From NCBI GenBank assembly GCA_964587105.1, contig CAZPKG010000012.1, forward strand, positions 37,359 to 101,358: a stretch of DNA of 64,000 nucleotides, in the 5' to 3' direction. The DNA is from JABWCQ01 sp964587105. GTDB lineage: Bacteria; Electryoneota; RPQS01. Positions within the stretch are counted from its first letter, which is position 1. The number at the start of each line of letters is the position of its first letter. The position numbers and the translations under genes were made by a program. This document shows, one piece after another, positions 36,246 to 44,400 of the stretch. A model generated the notes under the pieces. It was not told the DNA's origin. It worked only from the letters and a program-made list of their open reading frames with translations, and ran no database searches.

Positions 36246-38180
36246 ATGAACAAGTTTAACTGGATCGTTAAAGAGTTTTTTGCTGCTTGCTGGGAAACCA
36301 TCAAGCTTCCGTTTTGGCTGTTTGGAGTCGGCTGGACACGTTTGAAAGGGTTTGGCGCGCGCCGAATCGGATTGGTGCTTTTTGCCAGCGCTGCCGTTGT
36401 CTTGGTCTCATTGCTGTTCTTTGTCAAAGTGACGTCGCAGCCTTCATTCTGCCGTTCGTGTCACGTCATGGAACCGTACTTCGATGCGTGGGAAACTTCA
36501 ACGCATCATAACGTGACGTGCACCGAGTGTCATATTCCTCCGGGATTGGAAGGAACGATTCATTCAAAGTTCTTAGCCATGTCAATGGTTGCGAACTACT
36601 TTACAGGAGTGTACAAGCGCTCCAAACCGTGGGCTGAAATTGAGGACCGCAGTTGTTTACGTTCCGGCTGTCACGATACGCGCTTGTTGCAAAGTGAAGT
36701 GGATTTCAGGGGCGTTAAGTTCGATCATAAGCCGCACATTGAACAACCGCGGCGAGGTCGGCAATTGCGCTGTACGTCGTGTCACTCGAACATCGTACAG
36801 GGCGAGCACATAACGGTCAACGAATCGACTTGCTTCATGTGTCATTTTAAGCCAGACTCGGTTGGTATTCCCACAAGCCTTTCAACTTGTACGAACTGCC
36901 ATAATCCGCCGACTGGAGTGATGGCCGCCGATACGAGTTTCGATCATACGGAGATGCTGGCGCGAAAAGCCGATTGCTCAAGCTGCCATGCCAGTGAAGT
37001 TGCCGGAGACGGCTACGTTCCGCGTGAACGGTGCAACTCATGTCATGCTCAACAACAGCATATCGAGCGTTATAGCGAGCACGAGTTCGTTCACCAGATG
37101 CACGTAACGGATCATAAGGTCGAGTGTACGGCTTGTCACATTGAGATTCGTCATGGCAAAGCCGCCGTCGCGGTTGCAAGCTCCGAGCGCACGTGCAGCG
37201 AGTGCCACGGCAAACCGGATGACGCGATAGAAAAGGTCTGGCGCGGCGAATTGCCCGGCCTGCCGCTCAGTCCGTCAAGTATGGCTAAGGCCGGAATGGA
37301 ATGTAAGTCCTGCCACGTTGGTGATATTCACAATACGGACGGTGACAAGACCGGCCCGCTGTGTACGCCGTGCCACGATGCAGGATATCAGAATTTGTGG
37401 ACGCGATGGGATGAGCCCATTCGCCGCCGTATCAAAGAACTCGAAGCTCAAACGAGCAGACTTGAACCCGCAGTGCGTGATTCCATGCTGGCCGCCTTGG
37501 GTATATATGAGCGCGGAAATCCGCTGCATAACCCTGAGATGATCGAATTACTCTCCGCGCGGATTCTCGGGAACGACGTCAAGAATGCGCAGTCCTGCAA
37601 TACGTGCCATCCTGCCGCAGGTGATGCGGTTGTCATGTACGGTGGAAACACGTTCGACCACCGCAAGCACACAACTCAAGGTAAGTGTGAGACCTGTCAC
37701 TCGACCTCGCCCGATTCGCACGGCAAGCTCTTGATGACGAAAGCCGATTGCAACAGTTGCCATCATCAGCCGCTCGTTGAAAGCAAGGCCAAATGCGAAT
37801 CGTGCCACACGACGCAGTTTGCAGTGTTCAAAGGCAACGTACCGCAGTTTGCCGGAGCGAAACCGTCGTTCAAATCTGATCTCGATTTTACCTGCACCGA
37901 TTGCCACGAAACATCCGGCGCGAAAGTCTCGCGCGATGTCGCTCCGCTATGCATTGGGTGTCATGACAATGCATTTGGCGACACTCTCGCAATGTGGCAA
38001 ACGGATGCTCGTAATATGACCAAGTCTATCCATAAAGCGCTCGCCAATTACAAAGTTGGGAGCGATCAATATAAGCAATACCAACAATTGGCTGACTTAC
38101 TGCAAAAGGATGGCAGCAGTTCAGCCCATAACCCTCAACTTTTCAAGCGGTGGTTTGATGCCATCGGAGCTGCCCAATGA
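36246..38180 (+). CDS. 18-heme inner-membrane NapC/NirT-like multiheme cytochrome
   Basis: 644 aa. An N-terminal TM helix (IGLVLFASAAVVLVSLLFFV) is followed directly by CRSCHVMEPYFDAW, the NapC/NirT start, indicating quinol oxidation at the inner membrane. There are 17 CxxCH motifs plus one CX4CH (CLRSGCH near residue 139), so up to 18 hemes. A helical stretch without hemes (about 390-450) divides N- and C-terminal heme clusters. It is likely to pass quinol electrons to the periplasmic and outer-membrane cytochromes encoded downstream. Confidence 0.88.
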   Translation: MNKFNWIVKEFFAACWETIKLPFWLFGVGWTRLKGFGARRIGLVLFASAAVVLVSLLFFVKVTSQPSFCRSCHVMEPYFDAWETSTHHNVTCTECHIPPGLEGTIHSKFLAMSMVANYFTGVYKRSKPWAEIEDRSCLRSGCHDTRLLQSEVDFRGVKFDHKPHIEQPRRGRQLRCTSCHSNIVQGEHITVNESTCFMCHFKPDSVGIPTSLSTCTNCHNPPTGVMAADTSFDHTEMLARKADCSSCHASEVAGDGYVPRERCNSCHAQQQHIERYSEHEFVHQMHVTDHKVECTACHIEIRHGKAAVAVASSERTCSECHGKPDDAIEKVWRGELPGLPLSPSSMAKAGMECKSCHVGDIHNTDGDKTGPLCTPCHDAGYQNLWTRWDEPIRRRIKELEAQTSRLEPAVRDSMLAALGIYERGNPLHNPEMIELLSARILGNDVKNAQSCNTCHPAAGDAVVMYGGNTFDHRKHTTQGKCETCHSTSPDSHGKLLMTKADCNSCHHQPLVESKAKCESCHTTQFAVFKGNVPQFAGAKPSFKSDLDFTCTDCHETSGAKVSRDVAPLCIGCHDNAFGDTLAMWQTDARNMTKSIHKALANYKVGSDQYKQYQQLADLLQKDGSSSAHNPQLFKRWFDAIGAAQ

Positions 38181-38482
38181 ACTCCAAGAAAGACAAGAAA
38201 CCGACCGCGAAAGGAGACCCCATGACCACCGTAACAACACGCGTGATGAAAACCACGCGTGCGGATGGGGCTATGACCCCGCGCGTGAACAGTGATTCAC
38301 CGCAAGGGCTCCTCACCCTCTCCGAAGCCGCCGAGATGCTCGGCCGCGTTCATCGTACAACTATCATGAGATGGGTGCGCGAAGATCGCCTGAAATGCGT
38401 GCGTTTGTCACGCAAAGTCATTCTTTTCGAACGCGACGAAATCAATCGGTTCGTTCGCGAACACCGCGCCGCTGGACAGTAG
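38177..38482 (+). CDS. Small excisionase/MerR-like HTH protein
   Basis: 101 aa, ATGA overlap with the cytochrome gene. The C-terminal half is a winged-helix/excisionase-type HTH (LLTLSEAAEMLGRVHRTTIM, RWVREDRLKCVRLSRKVILF). The N-terminal ~45 residues are basic, Thr-rich and probably disordered; internal ATG 38222 after GGAGACCC is an alternative start. The overlap suggests a regulator made together with the cytochrome, perhaps controlling this locus. Confidence 0.75.
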   Translation: MNSKKDKKPTAKGDPMTTVTTRVMKTTRADGAMTPRVNSDSPQGLLTLSEAAEMLGRVHRTTIMRWVREDRLKCVRLSRKVILFERDEINRFVREHRAAGQ

Positions 38483-38725
38483 GCAAGTTTGGGTCATTGA
38501 AGCCGTCAGACGACCCAAAAAAACCACCATTAAGTTGAAATAAGCACCAATTCTTTATCAATGCACCCAAGCAGACGGCTAATTGGACAAATATATCTGA
38601 ATTTACGCCTCTTTATCCACATTTCCAGAATCTGACCAGATAGGTCTGTAATATTGAAATTCAAAGATTTGAACTTGTCACTGGTTATGTGTGAGGGTCA
38701 CTAAAACCGAATAACGTATTGCCGT

Positions 38726-38741
38726 TGGAACGAAAATTGTT
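38726..38741 (+). promoter_or_regulatory. Weak sigma-54-like promoter
   Basis: TGGAACGAAAATTGTT has the TGG and exact spacing of a -24/-12 promoter and resembles the 27878 site, but the -12 GC is GT. The 38483-38989 gap otherwise holds AT-rich sequence, the terminator at 38903-38940 and no convincing gene. Confidence 0.25.
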
Positions 38742-38902
38742 TACAATACCTGAAGTAACTTGATAATGACCCAAGTTGCCACAGTTAAGTAGACAAATGA
38801 AACTCCGAAGCCTAACAACTCATTCGTCACTATCTTCGACCAAAACACCGAAGGTCAACGACTGCCCGGTAAATCTGACTAAAGTTATCTATTATTCGTT
38901 AT

Positions 38903-38940
38903 CCCCCTGCCAGGATGTCCTGTTCAGGGGGTCTTTTTTT
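38903..38940 (+). terminator. Terminator or attenuator before the 9-heme lipoprotein gene
   Basis: CCCCCTG (38903-38909) pairs with CAGGGGG (38925-38931), enclosing a second small dyad CAGGATGTCCTG, then eight Ts after a C. It lies ~60 bp before the gene start, in a 507-bp gap without another gene. Confidence 0.8.
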
Positions 38941-38998
38941 CTGGCCTATGCCGGAAGCAACCATTAACGGGAAGAGGACCCGATAAGGGATGCAATCT

Positions 38999-40699
38999 AT
39001 GAATCGCAAAAGACTACACCCAGCTACGTTCATTCTGTTAAGCCTTATGGTCATCGGACTCGCGTTCGTTGGCTGCGAAGGCGACCAAGGTCCTGCGGGA
39101 CCGTCCGGCTTGAATCCGGATTCGCCGCCAATTATCACCTTCGTCGTTGCCGCTCCGGATTCTGTCGGCACCGGTGAAAGCACCACCTTGATTGTCAGCG
39201 CGTATGACCCCAATGGTGATGCCATGACCTATTCATGGACGGCCACGACGGGCACGTTGTCAACTCCGACGGCTCCGGCGACAAACTACACGCCTCCCAG
39301 TGGTATCGGTCTCTACACTATCAGCGTGACGGTCACGGACAACGACGGCAGTGCCACCGGCACGGTTACCGTTGGCGTGAACACCTACGTTCCATCTGTT
39401 TTCCCGAGCTTCTTGGGCGACAACGCCAATCGTTGCAGCCATTGCCATGAAGCTAAGGTAAGCGGTTGGGAAACGACGCACCATGCTGAAGCCTATCAGG
39501 CGCTGGTGAATTCCAGCTCGGAGAACAATCCGTACTGCTTGCAGTGCCACACTACCGGTTGGGACGACATCGTCGCCTTTGACGGTAGTGTTACGACGCC
39601 GGGCGTTGACAACGGCGGTTACGATGACTTCCCGAATCACAACCTGCGTAATGTGACTTGCGAAGCTTGTCACGGCCCGATGGGTCCGGACTTCTCGTCA
39701 CATGAGCCGGATGTTGAATTGGTATCGCGCGGCGAAACCTGCAACCGTTGCCACTCGCAGAACGAAGAATACGCAACTTCAGGCCACGGCACCGCTATCG
39801 AGCGTGCTGGCGGCATAGAAGCTTTCAACGAAGAATGGCAAGGCGCCAATTGTAACTTCTGTCATATCTCCGAAGGCTTCATTAAGAAGTGGGACGAAGA
39901 TTGGGCAGACGTTCCGCTAACTACAGAAGGCTATCAAGTAACTTGCGCGACCTGTCACGACGTGCACGAGTTTAGCGAAGAGAATCCCGCCTATCTGCGT
40001 GGTCTCGGCGCATTCCCGATCGTCTATGCGGGTCCCGATCATCCGGATACTCTGTGGGTTCCGAACGAAGAAGAAGGCGTGTTGAGCTTTGGTAAAGGCC
40101 AGCTTTGTGCCCAGTGCCACCATGCGCGCCGCAACTTGGCCAACATCACCGGTCAGATCAACAACGGAAGCGCGCACCCCGGGCCGCATGCAAGCTGCCA
40201 AGCCGACATGCTTCTTGGTCGCGGTTCCTATGAAATCGAAGGTTACACCTACGACCGTGAATCGGCTCACCAGCCGGACGTCGTCATCGGTGACGGTAAC
40301 CTCGAAGATATGTGCGTGACCTGTCACGTTCACACTATCCCGGGCGATACTCCCGGACACGACTATCATGGTCACGCCTTCGATCCGCGCATTGAAGCTT
40401 GTAACCAATGCCATGCGACGCCGGAAGGTTTCGACTATCATGGCCGCCGCACTGAAATTCAAGGCTTGATGAACCAGTTGCTCGCACTGTTGCCGAACGA
40501 CGGAACTGAACCGCTCTTCACGACCTCGAACTCGACTCGTGAGCAGCGCGAAGCCGCCTATGCTTGGTTCTTCATTTACAATGAAGGCTCAATGGGCGTT
40601 CACAACTACGAATACGCTCGCTCGTTGCTGACAAATGCCATCGACTACGTAACTCCCGGTCAGCCGATCTTGAATCAGAACAAGATGGCTGCGAAGTAA
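38999..40699 (+). CDS. Nonaheme c-type cytochrome lipoprotein, c554/NrfA-like
   Basis: 566 aa from the ATG at 38999 (AAGGG at good spacing; ATG 38990 is the alternative). Lipobox AFVGC near residue 23 (VIGLAFVGCEGD), then a PKD/Ig-like domain (about 40-115), then nine CxxCH motifs (CSHCH to CNQCH). The cytochrome c554-type start (CSHCHEAKVSGWETTHHAEAY) and the C-terminal EGSMGVHNYEYARSLLTNA, typical of the NrfA/octaheme reductase group, suggest a heme enzyme scaffold; lack of a CxxCK heme argues against classic NrfA. Possibly exposed at the outer membrane. Confidence 0.85.
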   Translation: MNRKRLHPATFILLSLMVIGLAFVGCEGDQGPAGPSGLNPDSPPIITFVVAAPDSVGTGESTTLIVSAYDPNGDAMTYSWTATTGTLSTPTAPATNYTPPSGIGLYTISVTVTDNDGSATGTVTVGVNTYVPSVFPSFLGDNANRCSHCHEAKVSGWETTHHAEAYQALVNSSSENNPYCLQCHTTGWDDIVAFDGSVTTPGVDNGGYDDFPNHNLRNVTCEACHGPMGPDFSSHEPDVELVSRGETCNRCHSQNEEYATSGHGTAIERAGGIEAFNEEWQGANCNFCHISEGFIKKWDEDWADVPLTTEGYQVTCATCHDVHEFSEENPAYLRGLGAFPIVYAGPDHPDTLWVPNEEEGVLSFGKGQLCAQCHHARRNLANITGQINNGSAHPGPHASCQADMLLGRGSYEIEGYTYDRESAHQPDVVIGDGNLEDMCVTCHVHTIPGDTPGHDYHGHAFDPRIEACNQCHATPEGFDYHGRRTEIQGLMNQLLALLPNDGTEPLFTTSNSTREQREAAYAWFFIYNEGSMGVHNYEYARSLLTNAIDYVTPGQPILNQNKMAAK

Positions 40700-40717
40700 A
40701 AAACGCACCTGATCGAA

Positions 40718-40753
40718 GCGGGGCGGACGACTTGTCCGCCCCGCAAACCTTTT
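40718..40753 (+). terminator. GC-rich hairpin, probable terminator
   Basis: GCGGGGCGGAC (40718-40728) and GTCCGCCCCGC (40734-40744) form a perfect 11-bp stem; the following AAACCTTTT is a poor T-run, so termination may be partial and the barrel gene downstream could still be read. Confidence 0.6.
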
Positions 40754-40755
40754 GA

Positions 40756-40791
40756 TTCGCCGTTGTGGAGCGCAAGCTCCGCAATGGCGAA
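40756..40791 (+). repeat. 16-bp stem hairpin with GCAA tetraloop
   Basis: The segments 40756-40771 and 40776-40791 pair over 16 bp (two G-U pairs) around GCAA, a GNRA-type loop. The hairpin lies 25 bp before the barrel gene start and could be an mRNA structure or a REP-like element. Confidence 0.55.
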
Positions 40792-40816
40792 ACTCCATTT
40801 AATAAATCGCAAACTC

Positions 40817-42100
40817 ATGCGAAAATCCAAGACACGGCAAGCCGACTGTCGCGGCGGCACCCGCTGCGGGTGCCCCGCTTATCGGCTAATCCCTCTGCTG
40901 ACGACTGTCCTCAGTCTGCTACTGCTCGGAACAAATGTCGCGCAAGCAACATCCGTTTCGGGTCGATTCGGACTCTGGTCGTACGTGCGCGATGACACCG
41001 TCGATCATGTACAGGTCGTCCCCTTGCTTAATCTGAATGTCCATCGCTTCGGCAACGGAGACTGGAACTTCGAGAGCACACTGCGCGGCTTTGCTGACTA
41101 TCAAAACGGCGATGCCAACGGCACGTCCGCAATTCGAGTCAGCCGCGCGCTTCTAATCTGGAAACCGCAAAGGTCACGCTGGGAAGTTCGCGGCGGTCAA
41201 CAATGGCTTACTGAAGGCATCGGTCGCGGCAATGTCGCTGGAATTTGGGGTGCCTACAAGTTCAGCAACAAAGTTGACCTCCACGCGTATGCCGGATCTC
41301 GTTTGGCTTCATCGTTAAGCCTCGACGAAGAAAATCCCGATCAAGGCATTGCCGCAGGTTTCAACCTCCGCACGAAATTCGGCCCTCGTCGTCTCGGTCT
41401 CTCATATTACTATGTGGGCAAAGACGGCGACGTTCTCTATAATGGTGTCGGACTCGACTACTACTGTACGTCCATTCGCGATCTGTCGATGCGTATGCGC
41501 TTGCACATGAACCTCGAGCAATCCGCCATTGAAACAGGACAAATCAATGCCAACTGGGAAGCCATTGACGATCTGCTGATTACAGCTGATGTCCGCACAC
41601 AAACGCCGCGCATCTTCGAGGATTCCTTCTTCGCGATGTTCTTGGAGGACTCAAAGACAAATTCCGCCCGCTTAGGTGCGAATTGGGAGTTTGACGAAGA
41701 CGGCTCGTATCTCACCTGTATGGGCTACACCATCTTCACCGAAGAAGACATGCTCTACAAAGTCCGCGCAGGCATCGGAGACAAGGGCGGCGAAATCGGT
41801 TACACACATTGGCTTTCCGCCGACAAAGGCGATATGGACGGCTTCTACGGTGAATCTCGCTACAACTACAAAACGTTTGAAGGCACGCTCGGCTTCGATT
41901 ACTCGCGCGGTTCAAATTCCGAGATTCGTCCTAACACCGAAGATCAAGTTATCTTCGCAGGCGTAGAGTGGACGCCGTTGAAATCCTTGACCCTCGGCGC
42001 ACGCGGCGAACATTTGAAAGACCGTGAACACACAGAAGATTGGCGCGCGTTGTTCTCGCTGATGACCAACTTCCGCTCAAAAGTAAGGAGCGGAGAATGA
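40817..42100 (+). CDS. Outer-membrane beta-barrel protein of the second cytochrome locus
   Basis: About 427 aa from ATG 40817, the last start before the hydrophobic core (LIPLLTTVLSLLLLGTNVAQA). The mature part is amphipathic beta-strand throughout (FGLWSYVRDD, FESTLRGFADYQNG, WEVRGGQQWL, LSYYYVGKDGDVLY, TLGFDYSRGS) and ends with barrel-like strands. No hemes. The signal-peptide n-region is unusually long because a palindromic repeat (40856-40874) is embedded in it. The gene overlaps the next cytochrome gene by ATGA. Likely porin-like partner of the cytochromes. Confidence 0.75.
   Translation: MRKSKTRQADCRGGTRCGCPAYRLIPLLTTVLSLLLLGTNVAQATSVSGRFGLWSYVRDDTVDHVQVVPLLNLNVHRFGNGDWNFESTLRGFADYQNGDANGTSAIRVSRALLIWKPQRSRWEVRGGQQWLTEGIGRGNVAGIWGAYKFSNKVDLHAYAGSRLASSLSLDEENPDQGIAAGFNLRTKFGPRRLGLSYYYVGKDGDVLYNGVGLDYYCTSIRDLSMRMRLHMNLEQSAIETGQINANWEAIDDLLITADVRTQTPRIFEDSFFAMFLEDSKTNSARLGANWEFDEDGSYLTCMGYTIFTEEDMLYKVRAGIGDKGGEIGYTHWLSADKGDMDGFYGESRYNYKTFEGTLGFDYSRGSNSEIRPNTEDQVIFAGVEWTPLKSLTLGARGEHLKDREHTEDWRALFSLMTNFRSKVRSGE
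40856..40874. repeat. Palindromic repeat GGCACCCGYTGCGGGTGCC, copy 2, inside a signal peptide
   Basis: Same palindrome as 29955-29973. Here it is translated as RGGTRCGCPA in the n-region of the barrel protein's signal peptide. Confidence 0.65.
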
Positions 42101-43068
42101 AAAACCTTTTCCGCCGAGCAGGGATTAAGCGTAGCGGTTCCCTGCCGGAATCTGCGTGGTCGTTAACGTTGCTTGTTTTGCTAGTCTCGTTCACAACTTC
42201 CGCCTACGCCGACGGTGAATACGCCTTAGTCGGTTCAAACGGCAAGTTGCCTTCGGCCTTCAAGCACAGCGTCCACGTCACAGACAACAACCTCGAGTGC
42301 ACCTACTGTCACGTCGGTGCCGATAAAAGTACCAAGGGCTTAGACAACTTGATGCCGCAACTTGCGGTCTGCGCAGATTGCCACGGAACCGAAGATATCG
42401 CCAACAAGGGCGTTCATCTCGCTTCTAAAGTAGATGGTTTCCTCAGCATCGAAAACGACTATCGCCCCAGTTTCAATCATCAGCGCCATCTCGAAAAAGC
42501 CAAACTCGAGTGCACAACCTGTCATGCCAATCTCGATGAACCGTTGACCGATGGCCGCGAAATGCACGCGCCGCTAATGTCCGAGTGCATGGATTGCCAC
42601 GCCAAGCGCTCAGTCGCTATGGAGTGCAACACCTGCCATTTGCCAGGCGAAGAGCTGAAGCCCGACAATCACACCATCGTTTGGAAGCAGACGCACGGCA
42701 TGGAATCCAATGCGGCCAACGCTAATTGCACGATGTGCCACCAAAGCGGCACCAAGCTTGATTGTCAAGCCTGTCACCAAGGTGACGCGGTCATCAATCC
42801 GCATCCCAAGAATTACCTGTCCAGTCACGGTCAGGACGCGCACATGTCTGACATGCGATGCGGCACCTGCCACGAGCAACGCAGCTTCTGTGTGGATTGT
42901 CACCGCGACATGAACATTCTGCCTGCCGATCACTTCCGCGCAGGCTTCGTAACCTCAACCGGCGGAACACACGGTGACGCAGCCGAATTCGATCTCGAAA
43001 GCTGCATGTCCTGTCACGACACACCCAACGCCGAACCAACTTGCGCGAGGTGCCATGATGCGAAGTAA
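42097..43068 (+). CDS. 11-heme periplasmic c-type cytochrome
   Basis: 323 aa, ATGA overlap with the barrel gene. Signal peptide hydrophobic core SLTLLVLLVSFTTSAYA; the n-region RRAGIKRSGSLPESA is encoded by an interspersed repeat. There are eleven CxxCH motifs (CTYCH to CARCH) with extra His residues (FNHQRHLEKAKLECTTCH) typical of cytochrome c3/c7-like clusters. It overlaps the downstream lipoprotein gene by 11 bp. Likely soluble electron carrier of the second conduit. Confidence 0.88.
   Translation: MKNLFRRAGIKRSGSLPESAWSLTLLVLLVSFTTSAYADGEYALVGSNGKLPSAFKHSVHVTDNNLECTYCHVGADKSTKGLDNLMPQLAVCADCHGTEDIANKGVHLASKVDGFLSIENDYRPSFNHQRHLEKAKLECTTCHANLDEPLTDGREMHAPLMSECMDCHAKRSVAMECNTCHLPGEELKPDNHTIVWKQTHGMESNAANANCTMCHQSGTKLDCQACHQGDAVINPHPKNYLSSHGQDAHMSDMRCGTCHEQRSFCVDCHRDMNILPADHFRAGFVTSTGGTHGDAAEFDLESCMSCHDTPNAEPTCARCHDAK
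42112..42153 (-). repeat. AGATTCCGGCAGGGAACC repeat, copy 1 (inverted), inside a signal peptide
   Basis: On the minus strand it reads AGATTCCGGCAGGGAACCGC...CTTAATCCCTGCTCGGCG. A second copy with an inserted hairpin is at 59209-59268 in the prophage. This copy encodes the n-region of the 11-heme cytochrome. Confidence 0.7.
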
Positions 43069-44056
43069 ATCCGCATTCCGATTCCCCCCCAGTCCTCTGG
43101 GGGGGCATGGGGGGGTAAAATGTCTAAGCATCCTCCCAATTTTAATAGCATGTGTGAGTATGTTCTTCATCTCTTGCAGCGAAGACCGCACAACCGAAAG
43201 CTACGAGACTCACCCGACCAATTGGATGGATCCCTATAGCCCCGATTGGCACGGCACAGCAGCAATCGGCAGCAAAGGCGAAAGCTGTTTAGGCTGCCAC
43301 GCATTGCGAAATGATCTGATGATACCAGCCGATAACGGCCCAGAATCAGAAGGCGGCCAAGAAGAGCAGGCTCAAGCCATTGCTTGTTACACCTGTCATG
43401 GTTATCCACATCTGGCTGACGTTGCATCAAGCCACGCAGATATATTCTCGTTTCCGGGCTCTTGGGCAAGCATCCCCACTTGCCAATCCTGTCACGGTGT
43501 AGATTTCGCAGGTGGCCGCGCAGGTGCAAGCTGCAACGAATGTCACACTCAGCAGGGTGGACCCGCCGCCTGCAATACTTGTCACGGCATGCCCCCAACA
43601 ACTACTCGGCCGCTTGGCTACAACAACCCCGGTGCACACAGCGCTCACGCGCGATATGCCTGTACTGAGTGTCACAATCGCGTAAACGGCTTGGAACACA
43701 TTGACGAATTGCCCGCAGACGTTGCCTTCGGCGATGCACGCATCTCAAATGCCAACGGCTTCCCGGCGTCATACACAAGCCCGAGCAATTGCGCCACATG
43801 GTGCCACTCGAATTTGCATCAAGGCGCGCCAATGGTTTCAGTCTCGTGGAACACCGGTCAAACCCTTACGGCGTGTCGTTCATGTCACCAGATACCGCCG
43901 CCGTCGCCGTTCCATCCGACGGACAACCAATGTCATCACTGTCATCCGAACATTGATCCTGCGTCGAACTACAACGATGCCAACATGATTCGTTTCCTGC
44001 CCGGCGACACACTGCATGTCAACGGCACGGTAAACGCCACCTTCCCCGGCCAATAA
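43058..44056 (+). CDS. 9-heme c-type cytochrome lipoprotein (Geobacter CxxCH/CxxxCH type)
   Basis: About 332 aa from ATG 43058 (ATG 43055 also possible). Lipobox FISC (ACVSMFFISCSED) predicts lipidation. There are eight CxxCH plus one CxxxCH (CATWCH) motif. The arrangement CNECH...CNTCHGMPPTT...GAHSAHARYACTECH...CHHCHPN...HVNGTV matches the multiheme domain family common in Geobacter outer-membrane cytochromes. A C-rich repeat encodes FPPSPLGGHGGVK in the signal-peptide n-region. It is the likely outer-membrane terminus of the second locus. Confidence 0.85.
   Translation: MRSKSAFRFPPSPLGGHGGVKCLSILPILIACVSMFFISCSEDRTTESYETHPTNWMDPYSPDWHGTAAIGSKGESCLGCHALRNDLMIPADNGPESEGGQEEQAQAIACYTCHGYPHLADVASSHADIFSFPGSWASIPTCQSCHGVDFAGGRAGASCNECHTQQGGPAACNTCHGMPPTTTRPLGYNNPGAHSAHARYACTECHNRVNGLEHIDELPADVAFGDARISNANGFPASYTSPSNCATWCHSNLHQGAPMVSVSWNTGQTLTACRSCHQIPPPSPFHPTDNQCHHCHPNIDPASNYNDANMIRFLPGDTLHVNGTVNATFPGQ
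43083..43117 (-). repeat. C-rich hairpin repeat (inverted), inside a lipoprotein signal peptide
   Basis: CCCCCCCAG and CTGGGGGGG around TCCT form a hairpin next to a second G6 tract; on the minus strand it is C6-ATG-C7-hairpin, the prophage repeat family. It is translated in the n-region of the 9-heme lipoprotein. Confidence 0.65.
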
Positions 44057-44089
44057 AAGACATTTCGCCATCTGCCTTGAAAAATAAAG

Positions 44090-44124
44090 CGGCCCGACAC
44101 ACACCAGTGTCGGGCCGTTCGTTT
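44090..44124 (+). terminator. Rho-independent terminator of the second cytochrome locus
   Basis: CGGCCCGACAC (44090-44100) and GTGTCGGGCCG (44107-44117), perfect 11-bp stem, followed by TTCGTTTT. Confidence 0.88.
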
Positions 44125-44132
44125 TGCATTTT

Positions 44133-44400
44133 GTAGTGGCGGGTCTTGTCTCGCCTGCCTTCAATTCTGTCATCCTATGTTAGGATCTAAAATTGTACCA
44201 CAAAATCTTCGCGCATCCAAAAATCTCAAGCGCTTGTCATCCTGGAAGGATCTCGCCAAGCACCCCAACAATGAAATGCGTAACCCACAATGTCAAACAT
44301 GTCGTCATTCTGAACGAAGGCTCGGCGCAGTGAAGAATCCCTCCGCCTTCCGCACTGTAAATTGGAATTTGAAATTGGAATTTTCCGCTCCGCCCCCATC
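44133..44400. repeat. Composite intergenic repeat region
   Basis: The 44057-44401 gap has no gene. It holds a 26-bp element at 44133-44158 (inverted second copy at 52611-52636, 24 of 26 bases equal), two TGTCATCCT...AGGATC hairpins (about 44168-44190 and 44236-44262), a GTCATTCTGAACGAAGG element (about 44302-44340) and an AATTGGAATTT tract (44358-44384) related to 58188-58224 and 63100-63128. These look like dispersed non-coding repeats. Confidence 0.55.

Noticed and set aside
38776..38967. 63-codon frame in the gap before the 9-heme gene
   Set aside because: It crosses the strong terminator at 38903-38940 and has no ribosome site; the translation is Ser/Thr-rich and random-looking.
38999..40699. 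Classic NrfA nitrite reductase
   Set aside because: There is no CxxCK active-site heme, there are nine hemes instead of five, and an extra Ig-like domain with a lipobox is present.
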